In this document: piece by piece, positions 13,219-26,242 of the stretch
Numbering within the stretch: position 1 is the first letter of the stretch
Layout of the letters: each line of letters opens with the position of its first letter
Source: Dendrophyllia cribrosa
Lineage: Eukaryota > Cnidaria > Anthozoa > Scleractinia > Dendrophylliidae
Reading direction: 5' to 3'
DNA length: 64,000 bases
NCBI GenBank assembly: GCA_024195265.1
Contig: JAJLRJ010000015.1
Coordinates: 929,470-993,469 of the forward strand
Position numbers and translations under genes: made by a program
The notes under the pieces: generated by a model
What the model saw: the letters and a program-made list of their open reading frames with translations, nothing else
Databases searched by the model: none
Told to the model about the DNA's origin: nothing

Positions 13219-15748
13219 TGAAGGAGGTCGTATCCTTGCACAGTTCAAAAGTGAGCTCGGAGAACTCATTGGCACTCCATTTGATCTTCCTCTTGATATC
13301 ACACCTGATAAACTTGAATTAGTCTGTAATGCAGTCCTACAAAAGGTAATAATTTAACAAGCATCAATATCACCTTACATGCATGTGTACAGTCAGCCCA
13401 GTGTAAATTGATATAATTTACACATCTAAGATGAATACCTCTCCAAGTGTCTCTACTGCACTTCAGTCACTGAAAAACCAATGTGTTGTACGTGTTCCAG
13501 AAAATAATCCATACCTCTCCCATGGACATTTTTTGGTTTAACCCCCACCCCTCTGGGTATTCCAGTTTGGATTCATACTTTACTTTGAAAACTTTTGTTT
13601 TAGAGAACCCCCTCCCCCTCAGAATTTCCAATGACCTTCCTTGTGGGGAGTATCGATATTTCCTGGAACCACACAAAAATAATGCTATGTACATCATGTC
13701 GATGACTTTATGATGATGATGATAACTTTGTTTAAACTCAGGTTGTTGGGGTTGATTAGACCCCTAGCAACAGTATGCTAATAGGCCGAGTGAGGAAAGT
13801 GTTACTTATAAACACTACTTACAAATAAATAAATGATTATTTAGAAATAATATTTCATCAGACACTAGGAGTTAAAAATGAGTCCATGCATGGCTTTATA
13901 GGATTGTCTCTTTTTATTAAAGCTGGCTTGATAAACATTTTCACTTTGTGGACAACTTTTAAAACATGTTTTGTTTATTTTTGTTTATTTACATGCAAAC
14001 TGAGACTACTAGGTTTTTATGACCCAGATCAGCTAATTATTTCCAAAGGTCATGATTGAAGTGTATAATAAGTTTTCAATTTAATATTTTGTGTGTTTTT
14101 TTATTCAGAAAGAAAGTGTTCCATACTCATTTTTTGTCAATGAGTCAGAAATCACAGAAAGTCTCAATGAAACACTCGAGTCACAGACACTGGAGACAGA
14201 GAAGGTGGTAGAGATAGTGTACCAACCTCAGGCTGTGTTTAAAGTCAGAGCAGTCACAAGATGTACCAACACCATTCCAGGTACTTTAGTTGTTTATTAC
14301 GTTAAAAATGTCTTTTACTAGCCAAGTGGTTCATAAAGCCAGCATGTTTCTGGTTTCAGTTAAGTGCAAAAGCAACTGGAAGTTTCTCAACTGGTTCATC
14401 TCAAGGTAATGTATCCTCTAGCACTATATATGTTCATTGATTCCCAGCTGGCCTGTCACTAATTATTGACAGAGGTAGCTGGAGAAATTGAAAAAGTAGC
14501 TGTGGGGTAAAAATGCAGTTCTTTTAGTAGCAATGCCTTGTTTGTCCTTCACAGTAGCTGGGTCTCAGAAGTACATGTATATGATATAGTTATAAGCCAA
14601 AAAAAATCCCCATCCCCTGACCCTTATTGACAGCCCTGGGTACTCATTATTATTTTGGTGGAGAACAAAGATACATAAGAGTAAAGGTTATCTTCTATAG
14701 GAAATAACACAACAGGGCAGAGACCAGACAGGAATTACTGCCGTAAGATCAAAAGACCAATGCCCCATCCACGACTACATACCTCCAGAGTATTATAGCC
14801 TGAGAGAGACAAGCATCCCGGACCCAAGAGAACCAACAGTGAAATCTCAAAGATTTTAATTTTAATCTTGTTTAATTTTTTCTTCCTTTATGTTTATGGT
14901 TCAACACTAATGGCACCTAATGGTGCTACTGTTAAATTCTAACAGGTCATTCTGAAGCGGTTATTTCTGTGGCATTCAGTCCTGATGGCAGGTAAATAAA
15001 TGGAATAAGCTGTTATGATCAGGAGGTTGTTCTTCATCCTGTTCAGTTGAGATTATTGAGCACTAATGACTGGCCCCATGGGAAACAGTGAGTTTTGTTT
15101 CCCCAAGACCCTCAATGAGGGTCCAGGGTAAACGAAACTCGCTGTTTTCCATGGGGCAAGTCATTAAGTGTTCTGTTATACCTCTCAACTCAAAATAGAA
15201 AAAATTATACAGCTGAGATGAGGAAAAATGTGTGCTTGACGCAGCTGGCACACAAATTTTCCGCAGTTGTACGGCGCATGACCTGATCACGTGTGAGTCG
15301 AAAGTTTGAGCTGTTGTTTCCTTAGGGAGTTAGTGAGTTTTGTTCACCCTGGGGAGTTAGACTGTTTTGACCCATGGCACGTGACATATTCATGTCCAAT
15401 AAAAAAAAAGCATTTGAGTTGAGAGGTATAATAATGCACCTTTCATCATGATTGTCTTATGATGTAATCACTTGGATCATGGTTATGAGGTCAAGTTGTT
15501 GTGCATCACTTATACACTTTAATGTTGTCATAGATATCTGGCAAGTGGTTCTGGTGACACAACTGTCCGATTCTGGGATGTAAACACAGAAACACCTCAC
15601 TTTACATGCAAAGGTAAGTAGAACTACATGTAAGCAAAACAGTAACAGCTAAGACAATGCTATTAATTCACGTATGTGGGCTTTTGCGATGGAGAGAATT
15701 GCATCCATAATTTAATCAGTGACTTGCAAAATTGATTTCAAATCATAC

Positions 15749-15796
<48 letters not shown>

Positions 15797-18700
15797 TATC
15801 TGTTGTGCACAATAAAATTAAGATAATGTCTTGGGTACTCTCCAAAGTATTGTGTCTTTAATTGACCCCCCTTCCCCACCCCTTCCCCCTTTCAATATGA
15901 TCTAAACCTCACTGAGTAGCAATGGAGGAAGAACATGTAAGCTCTAACCACTCTTTTGACTAAAACAATCATTTATAGAACCTGTATTAAATACAGAAGT
16001 GACCTTAATTGCAGATTCAATGAAGAGCTTATCACTCAGTTATGTAAACCAAAGTCCTAGTTGTGGTTAAGAACAATCTGCTAATAAAATCTTTTACTTG
16101 ATAAAATAACAGATTAGTTGCCAATTTTTTTTTTAAGGTCACACACACTGGATATTACATATAGCCTGGTCTCCGGACGGGAAAAAGCTAGCTTCAGGGT
16201 GTAAAAATGGCGAGGTCAGAACAATATTTATTCATGTCCCGTTTAAAATGTTGCATTGAGATATCAAGTGGCAGATGTTTAAATTCACAGAGCTGTTATC
16301 TTTTATATGTTTTACTCTGTTTGATTTCTAGATTAGAATATGGGACCCTGCAACTGGAAAGCAACTAGGAAAAATATTAAAAGGACACTTGCAGTGGATT
16401 ACATGGCTTAGCTGGCAACCTCTACACAGGTATGATCTGCGGTTCCAGGAATCATCCATACCACCCCCCCCCCCCCCCCTATCCCCCAATGAAAGGTCAT
16501 TAGAAACCCTTTATGTGGGATATGGGTATTTTCTGAAACAATGTAATGTATTTTCAGGTATATTACATATTGTATAGTTCTGAAAGTAGCGGCCCCCCGA
16601 AAGTAACGGCTATCTGAAAATAATGTTAATTTTCTGGCCTTTCTAGTTATTCCTGAAAGTAACGGCCCTTCCGAAAGTAACTACCCCACAAAAGCAATAA
16701 CGGTCCATTTGAAAATACCATAGTGTCTGTCTCTGTGCAGATGGAATAGCTTAGTGTTTTGCTGTACAAGAATGCCAAGGAATGCCGAAGAATGAATGAG
16801 AAAGAGAGATGTGACATTATACCATTTCCGCTGTTGTGTTTACTGTCATTTTTTTCTTCAATTACTCACATATTGTAGTACAGTATGCACCTGAAAGTAA
16901 CAGCTACCCAAATATTGCGCCCCATTTATGCCTGCTAATTCTGAAAGTAACAGGGGCTGCTACGTTTGGAACTCTACAATACTCTTTCCAACAACTTGCT
17001 CCAGAAAGATGGTTTGCTGGCTTAGTACAAACACCCTGAACCCAACACCAACAGCTCACATGCTCCTTACAAATGACTTATGAATGGCATCAAAAGAACA
17101 TACTGATAATAAACCAAACTAATTAACAAGTTTTACAAGCAATATTAGTAACAGTACTACAGTATTCTAGAAAGATGTTGACTAACTTGAAACAAACATG
17201 ACTGAACCAATGTGAGCAGCTTCCTGCACCTTACAAAATGATCTATCAACATAACCGGCAATCAATAGACTGAACTAACAGACAAATTTGGCAGTCATTG
17301 TATTTATTAATTCTATGGAATGGAATCTCATTTCAGTGTTAACTTTTTTTTCAGTAATCCAGAATGTAGGTTTCTTGCAAGTTCATCAAAGGTAAGTTAC
17401 ATTGCACTATGAATAAGAACCTTCATCAGTATATTTGTATTATATTTTCTTGAACTTTATTGTTGGTAAATACATTCAATAGCTTTGTATCTTCTGCTAT
17501 GATTTTTCTCTCTGCAGGATACAACAATAAAAATATGGGATGTTGTTCTTGGTCAGTTAGTTAGAACATTTTCAAGCCACACTAAATCAGTGACGTGTAT
17601 CAGATGGGGAGGGGAGGGGCTTATTTACTCGTCATCCCAGGACAGGATGATCAAGGTCTGGAGGGCAGAAGATGTAAGTTATTAATTTTTAATTTATTGT
17701 ACATAATGTATTTTGGTCACATATATGTTGTAGTTAAAAAAAAAATTCAGTTAATTTTAAGTTTCAACTAGTCTATTTTTTTAAACTAGTTTATTTTTTT
17801 TAACTAATGTATTATTTTTAACTAGTTTTTTTTTTCTATCAACTGTCTGAAAAGGGATTTTCTTTATGGGGTGTGGTTAAAAAATAGGGGCATGGTTTTT
17901 TTTTGGGGGGGGGTTTAAAAACAAACAAAAAAAGTCAAAAAAGGGGAATTTTATTCTGCTCGCTATTTCTCTATTTTCCTTCCTTCCTTCCTTCCCTTCT
18001 TTCTTCCTTCCTGTCTCCCTACCCCTTAGTCCTACCTACCTTCCCCTCCCTTATTTACTCCCATGTCCCCCCTTCACAACAGAACACAACAATAAATTGA
18101 AGGGCTCCCAGCAATAACGTCCTAAGTACGTTTTTCGAAAATTTTCACTGAAATCTTGGATTTTTAGCCTCAAAAGGGACTCACTTGCCAAAATTATGAC
18201 TGGATCATGTAAATATGACTGAAAGGATTTAAACTAGGTCAACAAATCTTCTATCTTTGAACAGAATATTTTTTTGAAAAGATACATGGGGTGTCCTTGG
18301 GGGCCATAAGGTGTCATAGAAGGCCAAAACATTTTCTCAAATATGTGGATTTTCTTCCCCATTTTGGATCTGTTTTAAGTACCTTAAGGGCCCATTATAC
18401 TATCTTTTCAGGCCGTTGCTAGGGAAAAATCAGTTTGCTCTAGCTCGGCAAATTTTTGCTTATATTTGACCACATTTGAACAGCAACCTTTAAGTACACC
18501 TGTGGTTCGGGTTGTGACGTCATCAGGCCACGCCCAATGTCACGTGACCCAAAACAGAAAAATGAGCGTAACTTCAGAAACTTACAGATTTATCAAAATT
18601 TTTTTGCATCATTTGATTTTATACACCATTTTAAAAAAACGTAAGCATGCGTTTTCTTTAAGGATGAAAAGTAAAAATAATATGAGGAAAAATGTGTTCT

Positions 18701-21700
18701 CAAAACCACGTTTTTGCGTCTTAATTTTTTGTTTTTTGATTTTTCGCAAAAAGCATGCTTACGTTTCACGAAAAATCTTTTATCTTTCGATTGAATTTGT
18801 TAAAAATAAATTAGCCTCTATTTGTGCCGAGTTAGGTTCGCCTTTGTCTTTACCGGAAGTAGGTGGCCTGTTGTCAGCCTGGGCTTCCTGTGCTATAAAT
18901 TGGAAACTGCCGATCTCTTGAAGTAAGACCTTCATTTCTTAGGATTTGTTGAGTATGGTTATCGTTTGTGAAGTACGTTTCAACCTTCACTCGAAAAAGT
19001 TGCCTTTCTTTGCAGACAAGGAGAAACGAGTCATGCCTGGCCTGTCAGATCACAAGCCTTCGATCACTTCAGCAGGCATGGGTGAGCAGGAAAATGCCTT
19101 CAAATCCAAAACGTCCAAAGCATTGTTCTGGTATTAAAAACTCACGCATCTGTGAGACGGTTTCTCTTGAATTTGAAGAGCAGTATGGCACTTACATAAA
19201 AAAGAAAGAAACTTATCTTTCTCTTTCTTTTTCAAACAACAGTCGACAATCTTAGGAGCAAAAAATATAATTACTAGATATCCTCCATTGACAATTTTTT
19301 TTCAATTTAGTTCTTATTATTTCCCCCCTCTAAAATAACAACAAAGCCATTAGAGCAGTGCTATTTGTTTTATCAGAAGCTTATTAGTTTTGTGCCTCTA
19401 ATTTTATCACACGCAATGTTTTCAAGTCATATACAGATCGAAACGAAAAAGATGCAATGTTATTTTGTTTTGTTTGCCAAAATTATGCGCCACTTAATTT
19501 GTTTTATGTGCAAACGGTTATCTCAGTTAAGTGGCCATTTTTGGCGGAATAGCTCGAAAAAAATCAAACAGTTAAGAAGTACTCGATTATTATTAAAGTG
19601 GAAGGCAGAATAGGCGAAGTCAAAAGACAAAAGTCCAAGGTTGAAGTCCGTGTTTTGAATAACAAGAAACCTTATGCAACACCAGCGCCGAATCCATCTA
19701 AATCGATGCTTCAATTTGTTTTCATTCCATGAAAATATAAATCTAAAACGTAAACATCTTTTTTCAATAGGTACAACGCACTGTCTTACTTTTTTAATTT
19801 GAAGTTGTTTTTTTTTCACTGAAGTTTTTGCCTGAAGTTGCATCGTATCAACACACAATGACAATTTATCAGTTAATCCTGAAGTTAAACAATCTTCCAT
19901 GGACGGAAAAACGTACGAGTAATAAAACTAAACGAATTGAAAATAATTTTTTTATTAATAATTTCCATTAAACAAATTTGAACTCATTGTACTTTGTTCA
20001 TTCACACTTCGTTGAAATCTGTACAACTTTGACGGCTTTTACGTTTATATGAAATCGGCCCTGAAAAATACATAAAAACTGTAGCTACGAGAAAAACAAT
20101 CGCGCTACGCTTCGCGTTGAAATTGTAAAAACTCGAGCACTTTTCTGCAAATGTTAACATCTTACTCACAGGTTGGCTCCAGATATATCCTCTAACTTCT
20201 CAGTCCAGAATTCCTCGGCAGTTGACCTGGTCAGCATTGACAAAAAGAAACGAAAAGACGGTACGAAGACTGAAGCAGTAGGAATAAACTTTCAGCAAAT
20301 TCCGATATCTGTGAACTGATCAGTTGAGCGTTCTTACTCCTTCAGTTATTTCTACGTTTTGAATCAGCTTGAAAACCGTCCAAGACGAATCTTTCCAGAG
20401 AAAAAATATCCAGCTTCAAATAAGTTTAAGTACTAACCAAGAATTCAGGAGTTGAACGAGACGAACTTCAAATTTGGCATTGTTTAGGACAGTTTGAATT
20501 TGTACGGACTCTCGCGCGAAGCTGCCTGTCACTTTCACCGGAAGTAAAATTGTACTTGATTTAGCTCTGCATAGCAACCGCATTACCTAGCAACGGAATA
20601 CTATAATGGGCCCTTAACAATAATAAATCGTTAATGTGACAACTGTGCTTTTAAAGGCCTAAAACATACAATTTTAGTGAAAGTTACCAAAAACATACTT
20701 AGGACGTTCTTGTCGGGAGCCCTTCAATTATTATTATGAAATAAAGAATTTTATTTTGGTACCTACCTGGAGTTCGAACTCACGACCTTCAGATCTGAAG
20801 TCCACTGTCTTCACCTCTAGACCACACAGGACTACGTTGCAAATTCCCCCAGAAAAAGATTAACTAGTTAAAGAAAAATAACCTAGTTCGAAAAAAATAA
20901 ACTGGTTAAAAAAATAAACTAGTTAAAAAAATACACTGTCTAGTTAAAATTTAAAATTAACTGAAGAGAAAAATTAACTGCAACATATACATGTTCCGAC
21001 TTTTGCACAGGTGAACTACAATAGTTTATGTTAGTAGAGTGTCCAGTTAAGCAGGTGTGATTATTGGACAGTGACATTTTGCCTAGATTTCTAAACAAAA
21101 GACAGCTAAATGTGGAATCTGTCACTTACAAGTGTATAATACAAACTTGCATTTGACCAGTGTGTACCAATTTGACCTACAGTTTACTTCCCAACCTAAA
21201 GATTGTTTCCACTCGTGTGACCGGCAGCCATATTGGATTGTTTCCACTAGTGTGACCGGCAGCCATATTGAAGTGCTAAAACAATAGGAAATGTTTAAAT
21301 AAGAATAGAGCTTAAGTCCCATAGGATCCGTTTAGGATACCAATATGGCCGCCATTTCATTGTGTTGGGACACCAATATGGCCGCCGTGACATCAGGTGC
21401 AAACACTCTATAGTCTTAATTTACTTATGCTTCATGTTTAGTCATTGTCATTTTGTCTGTTACCTAGGGAGTCCTTTGTAGAACACTGCAAGGCCATGCT
21501 CACTGGGTAAGTCTATGTGTTAAAATGCTTGTTAGCAAACATGAAGGTAAAAGTAAAAGGTAAGCCACACACAAGCCACTGCACAGGTGGCCCACACGAG
21601 CCACAGGTAGCCCACTGGGCCAGAGCTTAACCCAGTTTCCGTAACATGAAGCAACTAAGGAGAACTGCTACTCCTCCCTGGATGGGATGCTAGTCCATTG

Positions 21701-24700
21701 CAGGGTTACCCCCAGCACTTTGTCTCTGGTACCCATTCATACACCTAGGTGTAGTATAGTTTCTTGTCTAAAGAAACAACACAACAACCAAGGCCAGGCC
21801 TTGAACCACTGACCGTTGGATCTGATCCACTAAACCACTGCACCTTGGCATGAAAAGCCTTGAAAGTGAGATATGTGAACCAGTTCAAAATATGTTTTCA
21901 TTCTATTGTACCACAGGTGAATCATCTAGCACTGAATACAGACTATGCCTTAAGAACAGGTGCCTTTGATCCGTCAAAAGGCCACACAGATGAAGTTACA
22001 ACTGACAGCAGTACCCTCAAAGACAAAGCTTTGCAAAGATATACGCAAGCTAAGGTACAAAGTTTTGCGGATGTTATGTTGATTCTTTGGTTGATTTTAT
22101 GTTTGGACAGACTGCCTGTTTGATTATACAGTGGATCTCCACCTTATGGCTAACCTGTAAATATAGCCATCTCCTTATTACAGCCATTTTTAGTTTAACC
22201 CGAAGAAAAGCTACCGTAAAATCTCCTGTAGTACGAGTGCACAGGTTTCCTGGAAAACATCCAGTCATGTTAAGTTCTTTTCATGTCTCCGCTCAGCTGA
22301 AGAGTCATTGATGGGGTAGGAACAGGGGGTGGTGACTGGGGAAGAAAGGAACTTCTATGCATCATCATCATCATCATCATCATCAGCTCCATTTCCCTGT
22401 GTGGGGAACAGGGCAGGAACAAAGAGAGTACTTCCATTTACACAAAATTACTGGGAATTTTAGTAGAGAGTAAAAAAGAAAACAGAATAGCCAATTTCGA
22501 CTGGATAACTTTTCAGAAAAAGACAACGACCTTTGAACGTGGTTCACATTTATTGGTCAGACCATGCAGTCGATCCAACATTTACTGTTCCATTCACAGA
22601 GTACCTCTGTTGTGACCAAAATTTGCTGAATTTCTTGTAAAACGGTGGTCATTTCCAAAAAGTAGGTTAATCGGAAAATAGCTGTTTCATTCACGGTCAT
22701 AAATTTTTGGATTTTTCAAAAAAAAAATTGGGAAGCACCCCTAGTTTCCAGGCTCAAATATCTAGGACCCGTTTACTGGTGATCATCAAATAACAGTCAT
22801 TTAACGTTTTAAAAGCAATATTTGATTTACATACAGGGTGAAAGAAGAGAAAGATTGGTGTCAGGTTCAGACGATTTTACTCTCTTTCTCTGGGATCCAG
22901 AAGAAAGCAAAAAACCTTTAGCTCGGATGACAGGTCATCAGGCTCTAATAAACCAAGTTAGTTTCTCCCCTGATGGCCGACTGATAGCGAGTGCAGCATT
23001 TGATAAATCTGTTAAAATATGGAACGGCGACAATGGAAAGTAAGTTGCTTGACATTGAACCTTGAGGTCTTTAAAGAACTGAAAATGAAGGTGCCACCCT
23101 TGCTATGATACGTAGTTCGGCTTTCACGGTGCTCTAACCACGTACAAATGGTTGCTCCATCTTCAATGAGGACGTAAAAGAACCACTGATGAGATAACAA
23201 AACCCTAGCTGTGACCTTCTGAGTTAGTGATCGCTTAAATCACCAGAAGATAGAAGCTATTCTAAATTTAAATCTAAATTGATAACCGTATCAATCTCCC
23301 ATGCGGGATATATATGATACAGGAGTATGATCAGTGGTGTTAGTCAGAGAAAATACCGCCAAGTACTGCGGGCACTGATGGTGGTCACAGCCAGGTTTTA
23401 TTATCCCCGATAATCTCCTCTTGAAATTACTTAATCCCTCTTGGATTTTGCCTGGAAATGGGAACGTGGGGGTATGCCGCTCAGAGCTCAAAAACCCATT
23501 CCCTATCTCTCATCATTTAAGGTAATTGTACCCGCGAAAGGGTAAGGTAAAGCTGTACACGAGCCGCAGGTGGTACCCCTAAGTCGCCTATTGTTACCTC
23601 CTAACCCGTTAAGTTGGATTTATTTTTACTAGGTACATCACATCTCTTCGAGGGCATGTGAATTCTGTATATCAGGTAAACCCTTTTAATAATAGTAAAA
23701 CAAATCATGCAAAGTTGATGACTTTTCATCGCGAAAACATAGTCATAGACAGTTTCAAAGCTCACAAAATGAAGAGTTTGAAAACTTTCGTTTAAGCTGA
23801 ACAAATTAGCCTATTGAGACAGAGTAAGCCAACTTTAGCTTTTATAATTCAATGATACAAAATTTAAGCTGACGACCGACGTTATAGCCGACACTTTACT
23901 GACACTCTGCCAACAAGTCACCAACAGATCGCCGACAGTCGGCCGACAGTTGGTCGACTTAAACCGGGGACTTGAAAAAAACTGTGTGTAAACTGTCGGC
24001 CGTCTGTCGGACAACAGTCAGTCGATATGAGCTGTTCTTTACTTGTACTGTAACGGTTTTGATTGACCAGAAGTTGCATCGGCATTTCAGTGTTTTGAAA
24101 GTTAAATAATTTTATTGTTACATTTCTTTGAAGATTGCATGGTCTGCGGACAGCCGACTGTTATGTAGTGGAAGTGCAGACAGTACCCTCAAGGTAAGTG
24201 TGTGAATAATTTGACTCCTAACAGCATGTAACAGTCGCTAAGTTTAAAATGAAACAAAAATTCTAAACTCCAAGACCGCCAATTGTAATTTCTGTACATC
24301 TTGGTTTGCACGACACAGAAATGGCGCGTATAAAATCCATAATTGTCATAATTTGGAGACGAAAAATATAAGATCGCTGAGTGAAACAAGTCCTGCTGGT
24401 GACCTCATTTATAATAACAATGAACACTTCGTAGTGCTTTAGAGCGGTTTTAAATTGAGTGTCGAAAGTTTCTTCGCGATTGCTTTGGTGTTGCATTGCT
24501 ACGACTTGTGATTGGCTAAAAAATCTCGCGCCACTTTTTCAACCAATCAGCAATAAAACTAAAACCAATCGTGACTTGGTCGCACGCGTTTTCCCGCGCT
24601 TGGCGCCAGCGACATGTATTTGCCCTGAGTTCTGATTGGTTCATTGGATTGTCTTCGTCTGTTGTGATTGGTCAAAGTAATTACTTTGGTTTTGGTTTTA

Positions 24701-26205
24701 CGACTCTCAATTGAAAACCGCTCTATTATCTAGTATTTAACTATAATTATTTTAAGTTTCTTGGGAAGGCGCCTCGCATGAGGCTTCTCGTCCTGGTTGC
24801 TCCTTTCGCTTCGGTCCATCCTATATTGTAAGTTTGTGTTCAATAAAAATGATATAAAAAAGAACCAGAAACTTCGCTGGAGGTTATGAGCTTCTGAAGC
24901 AACTTAACACCTTTTGCTGTCTATACATGTACAAGTGCTAGGTTATTTTTGACTTCCAACACGTCTTAATTCAACAGGTGTGGGACATGAAAACAAAGAA
25001 AATCATGGAGGATCTTCCTGGTCACGCTGATGAGGTATGCAAGTTCAAGTAATTTACTAGTAAGCCCTGGCCAAACGGATTCAGTCAATGCTGCGCCACA
25101 ATCAAAGGAAACAGTACAGTTATACTGAGACCGTACTTACTTCATTAAACTCCCAGGACGTTTATTACGAACTCGACACTTTAGAAGGGGCATTTGCGTT
25201 GACTTGCGTGAAAGTTTGAGCGCGATCAAACGTGGGATCATGACAGTGGACGAAAGTCAATTCAAGTTCATGTACATAGACACCAGTGGCCATTGATGTC
25301 GCAAGTCCACGCAATTCCGTTTGAATTCACTGCATAGTCCTGATCTCTCCTAGTTTTTACGTTATCACTGCATTGTCAAGTAAGAAGGATTGATGATCGT
25401 AACCCGTTAGGGCCAAAAAGACTGTTGGTAACTGTTCTCTTTGTAATTTACAGGTGTATAGTGTCGACTGGAGTCCGGATGGCACCAGAGTTGCAAGTGG
25501 GGGAAAGGACAAAGTTTTGAAAATGTAAGTTGCGCTTACGGACCGTTTCAGTTTCCAAACAGAAAAATAGTTAGTCGATGTAGAAATCGCGTGCTTTTAT
25601 TCCTTTCCCGTGTGAATAATCTACGAAAACAATTTTTTCCATCGGTAAAACCTACAAGAAATGCGTTTGATCATCGAAAAGAAATTTTTGACAATGTCAT
25701 TCCCACGGAGAAAAAGAAGGAATTTTTTTCGCAGACATTCACAACAGTACGGTTTTGCAAGAGATCGCCTGCTTTTTAGGCCTACAAAAAGTCTCTCCTT
25801 TCTCTCAGGGATATTTCAATAATTTGGCAAAACGTTAGCAGTGAGAGCGCGGGGGCCGACTCGCATCGACACGTGACGGGGGTGATCATCAGAAATGTGG
25901 AAAGAACCGTGGTTTGAGACCCGAGGGGAGGACTCCCATATAAAAATGATGGGGGTGCTCGTCGGATCAAAATTTGCAGATTGGTACCGCTTAGGGTACT
26001 TAAATCTAAAATGACCGCACTTAGAAATATAGCGGTACCTTTTAGGGTATAAAGCCGAAAAAATGTGACATAATATGATGTGTTGCTATTAGGGGTAAAA
26101 ATTCATTTGAGTCACACCCATCAAACAAGAATCTGGTACCTTTTAGGGTGTTTTTACAAAAATTTCCGACGAGCACCCTCGTCATTTTTAGATGGGAGTC
26201 CGGGG

Positions 26206-26242
<37 letters not shown>

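Larger units (their letters stand above)
17722..20989. mobile_element. Outermost of three nested elements in an NLE1 intron
   Basis: Inverted ends of roughly 110-120 bp begin TATATGTTGTAGTTAA (left) and TATATGTTGCAGTTAA (right, read inward). They continue with tandem AACTAGTTTATTTTTT-like units. The same terminal motif bounds a 137-bp foldback at 44960-45096. Inside lies a second element (18099-20725), which contains a third (18388-20613). No transposase was recognised. Confidence 0.75.

Noticed and set aside
25809..25917. Alternative last exon for NLE1 after the acceptor CTCTCAG
   Set aside because: It keeps the phase but gives a 36-residue tail unlike the family. The exon at 37102 restores the conserved I-W-R ending and is followed by AATAAA.
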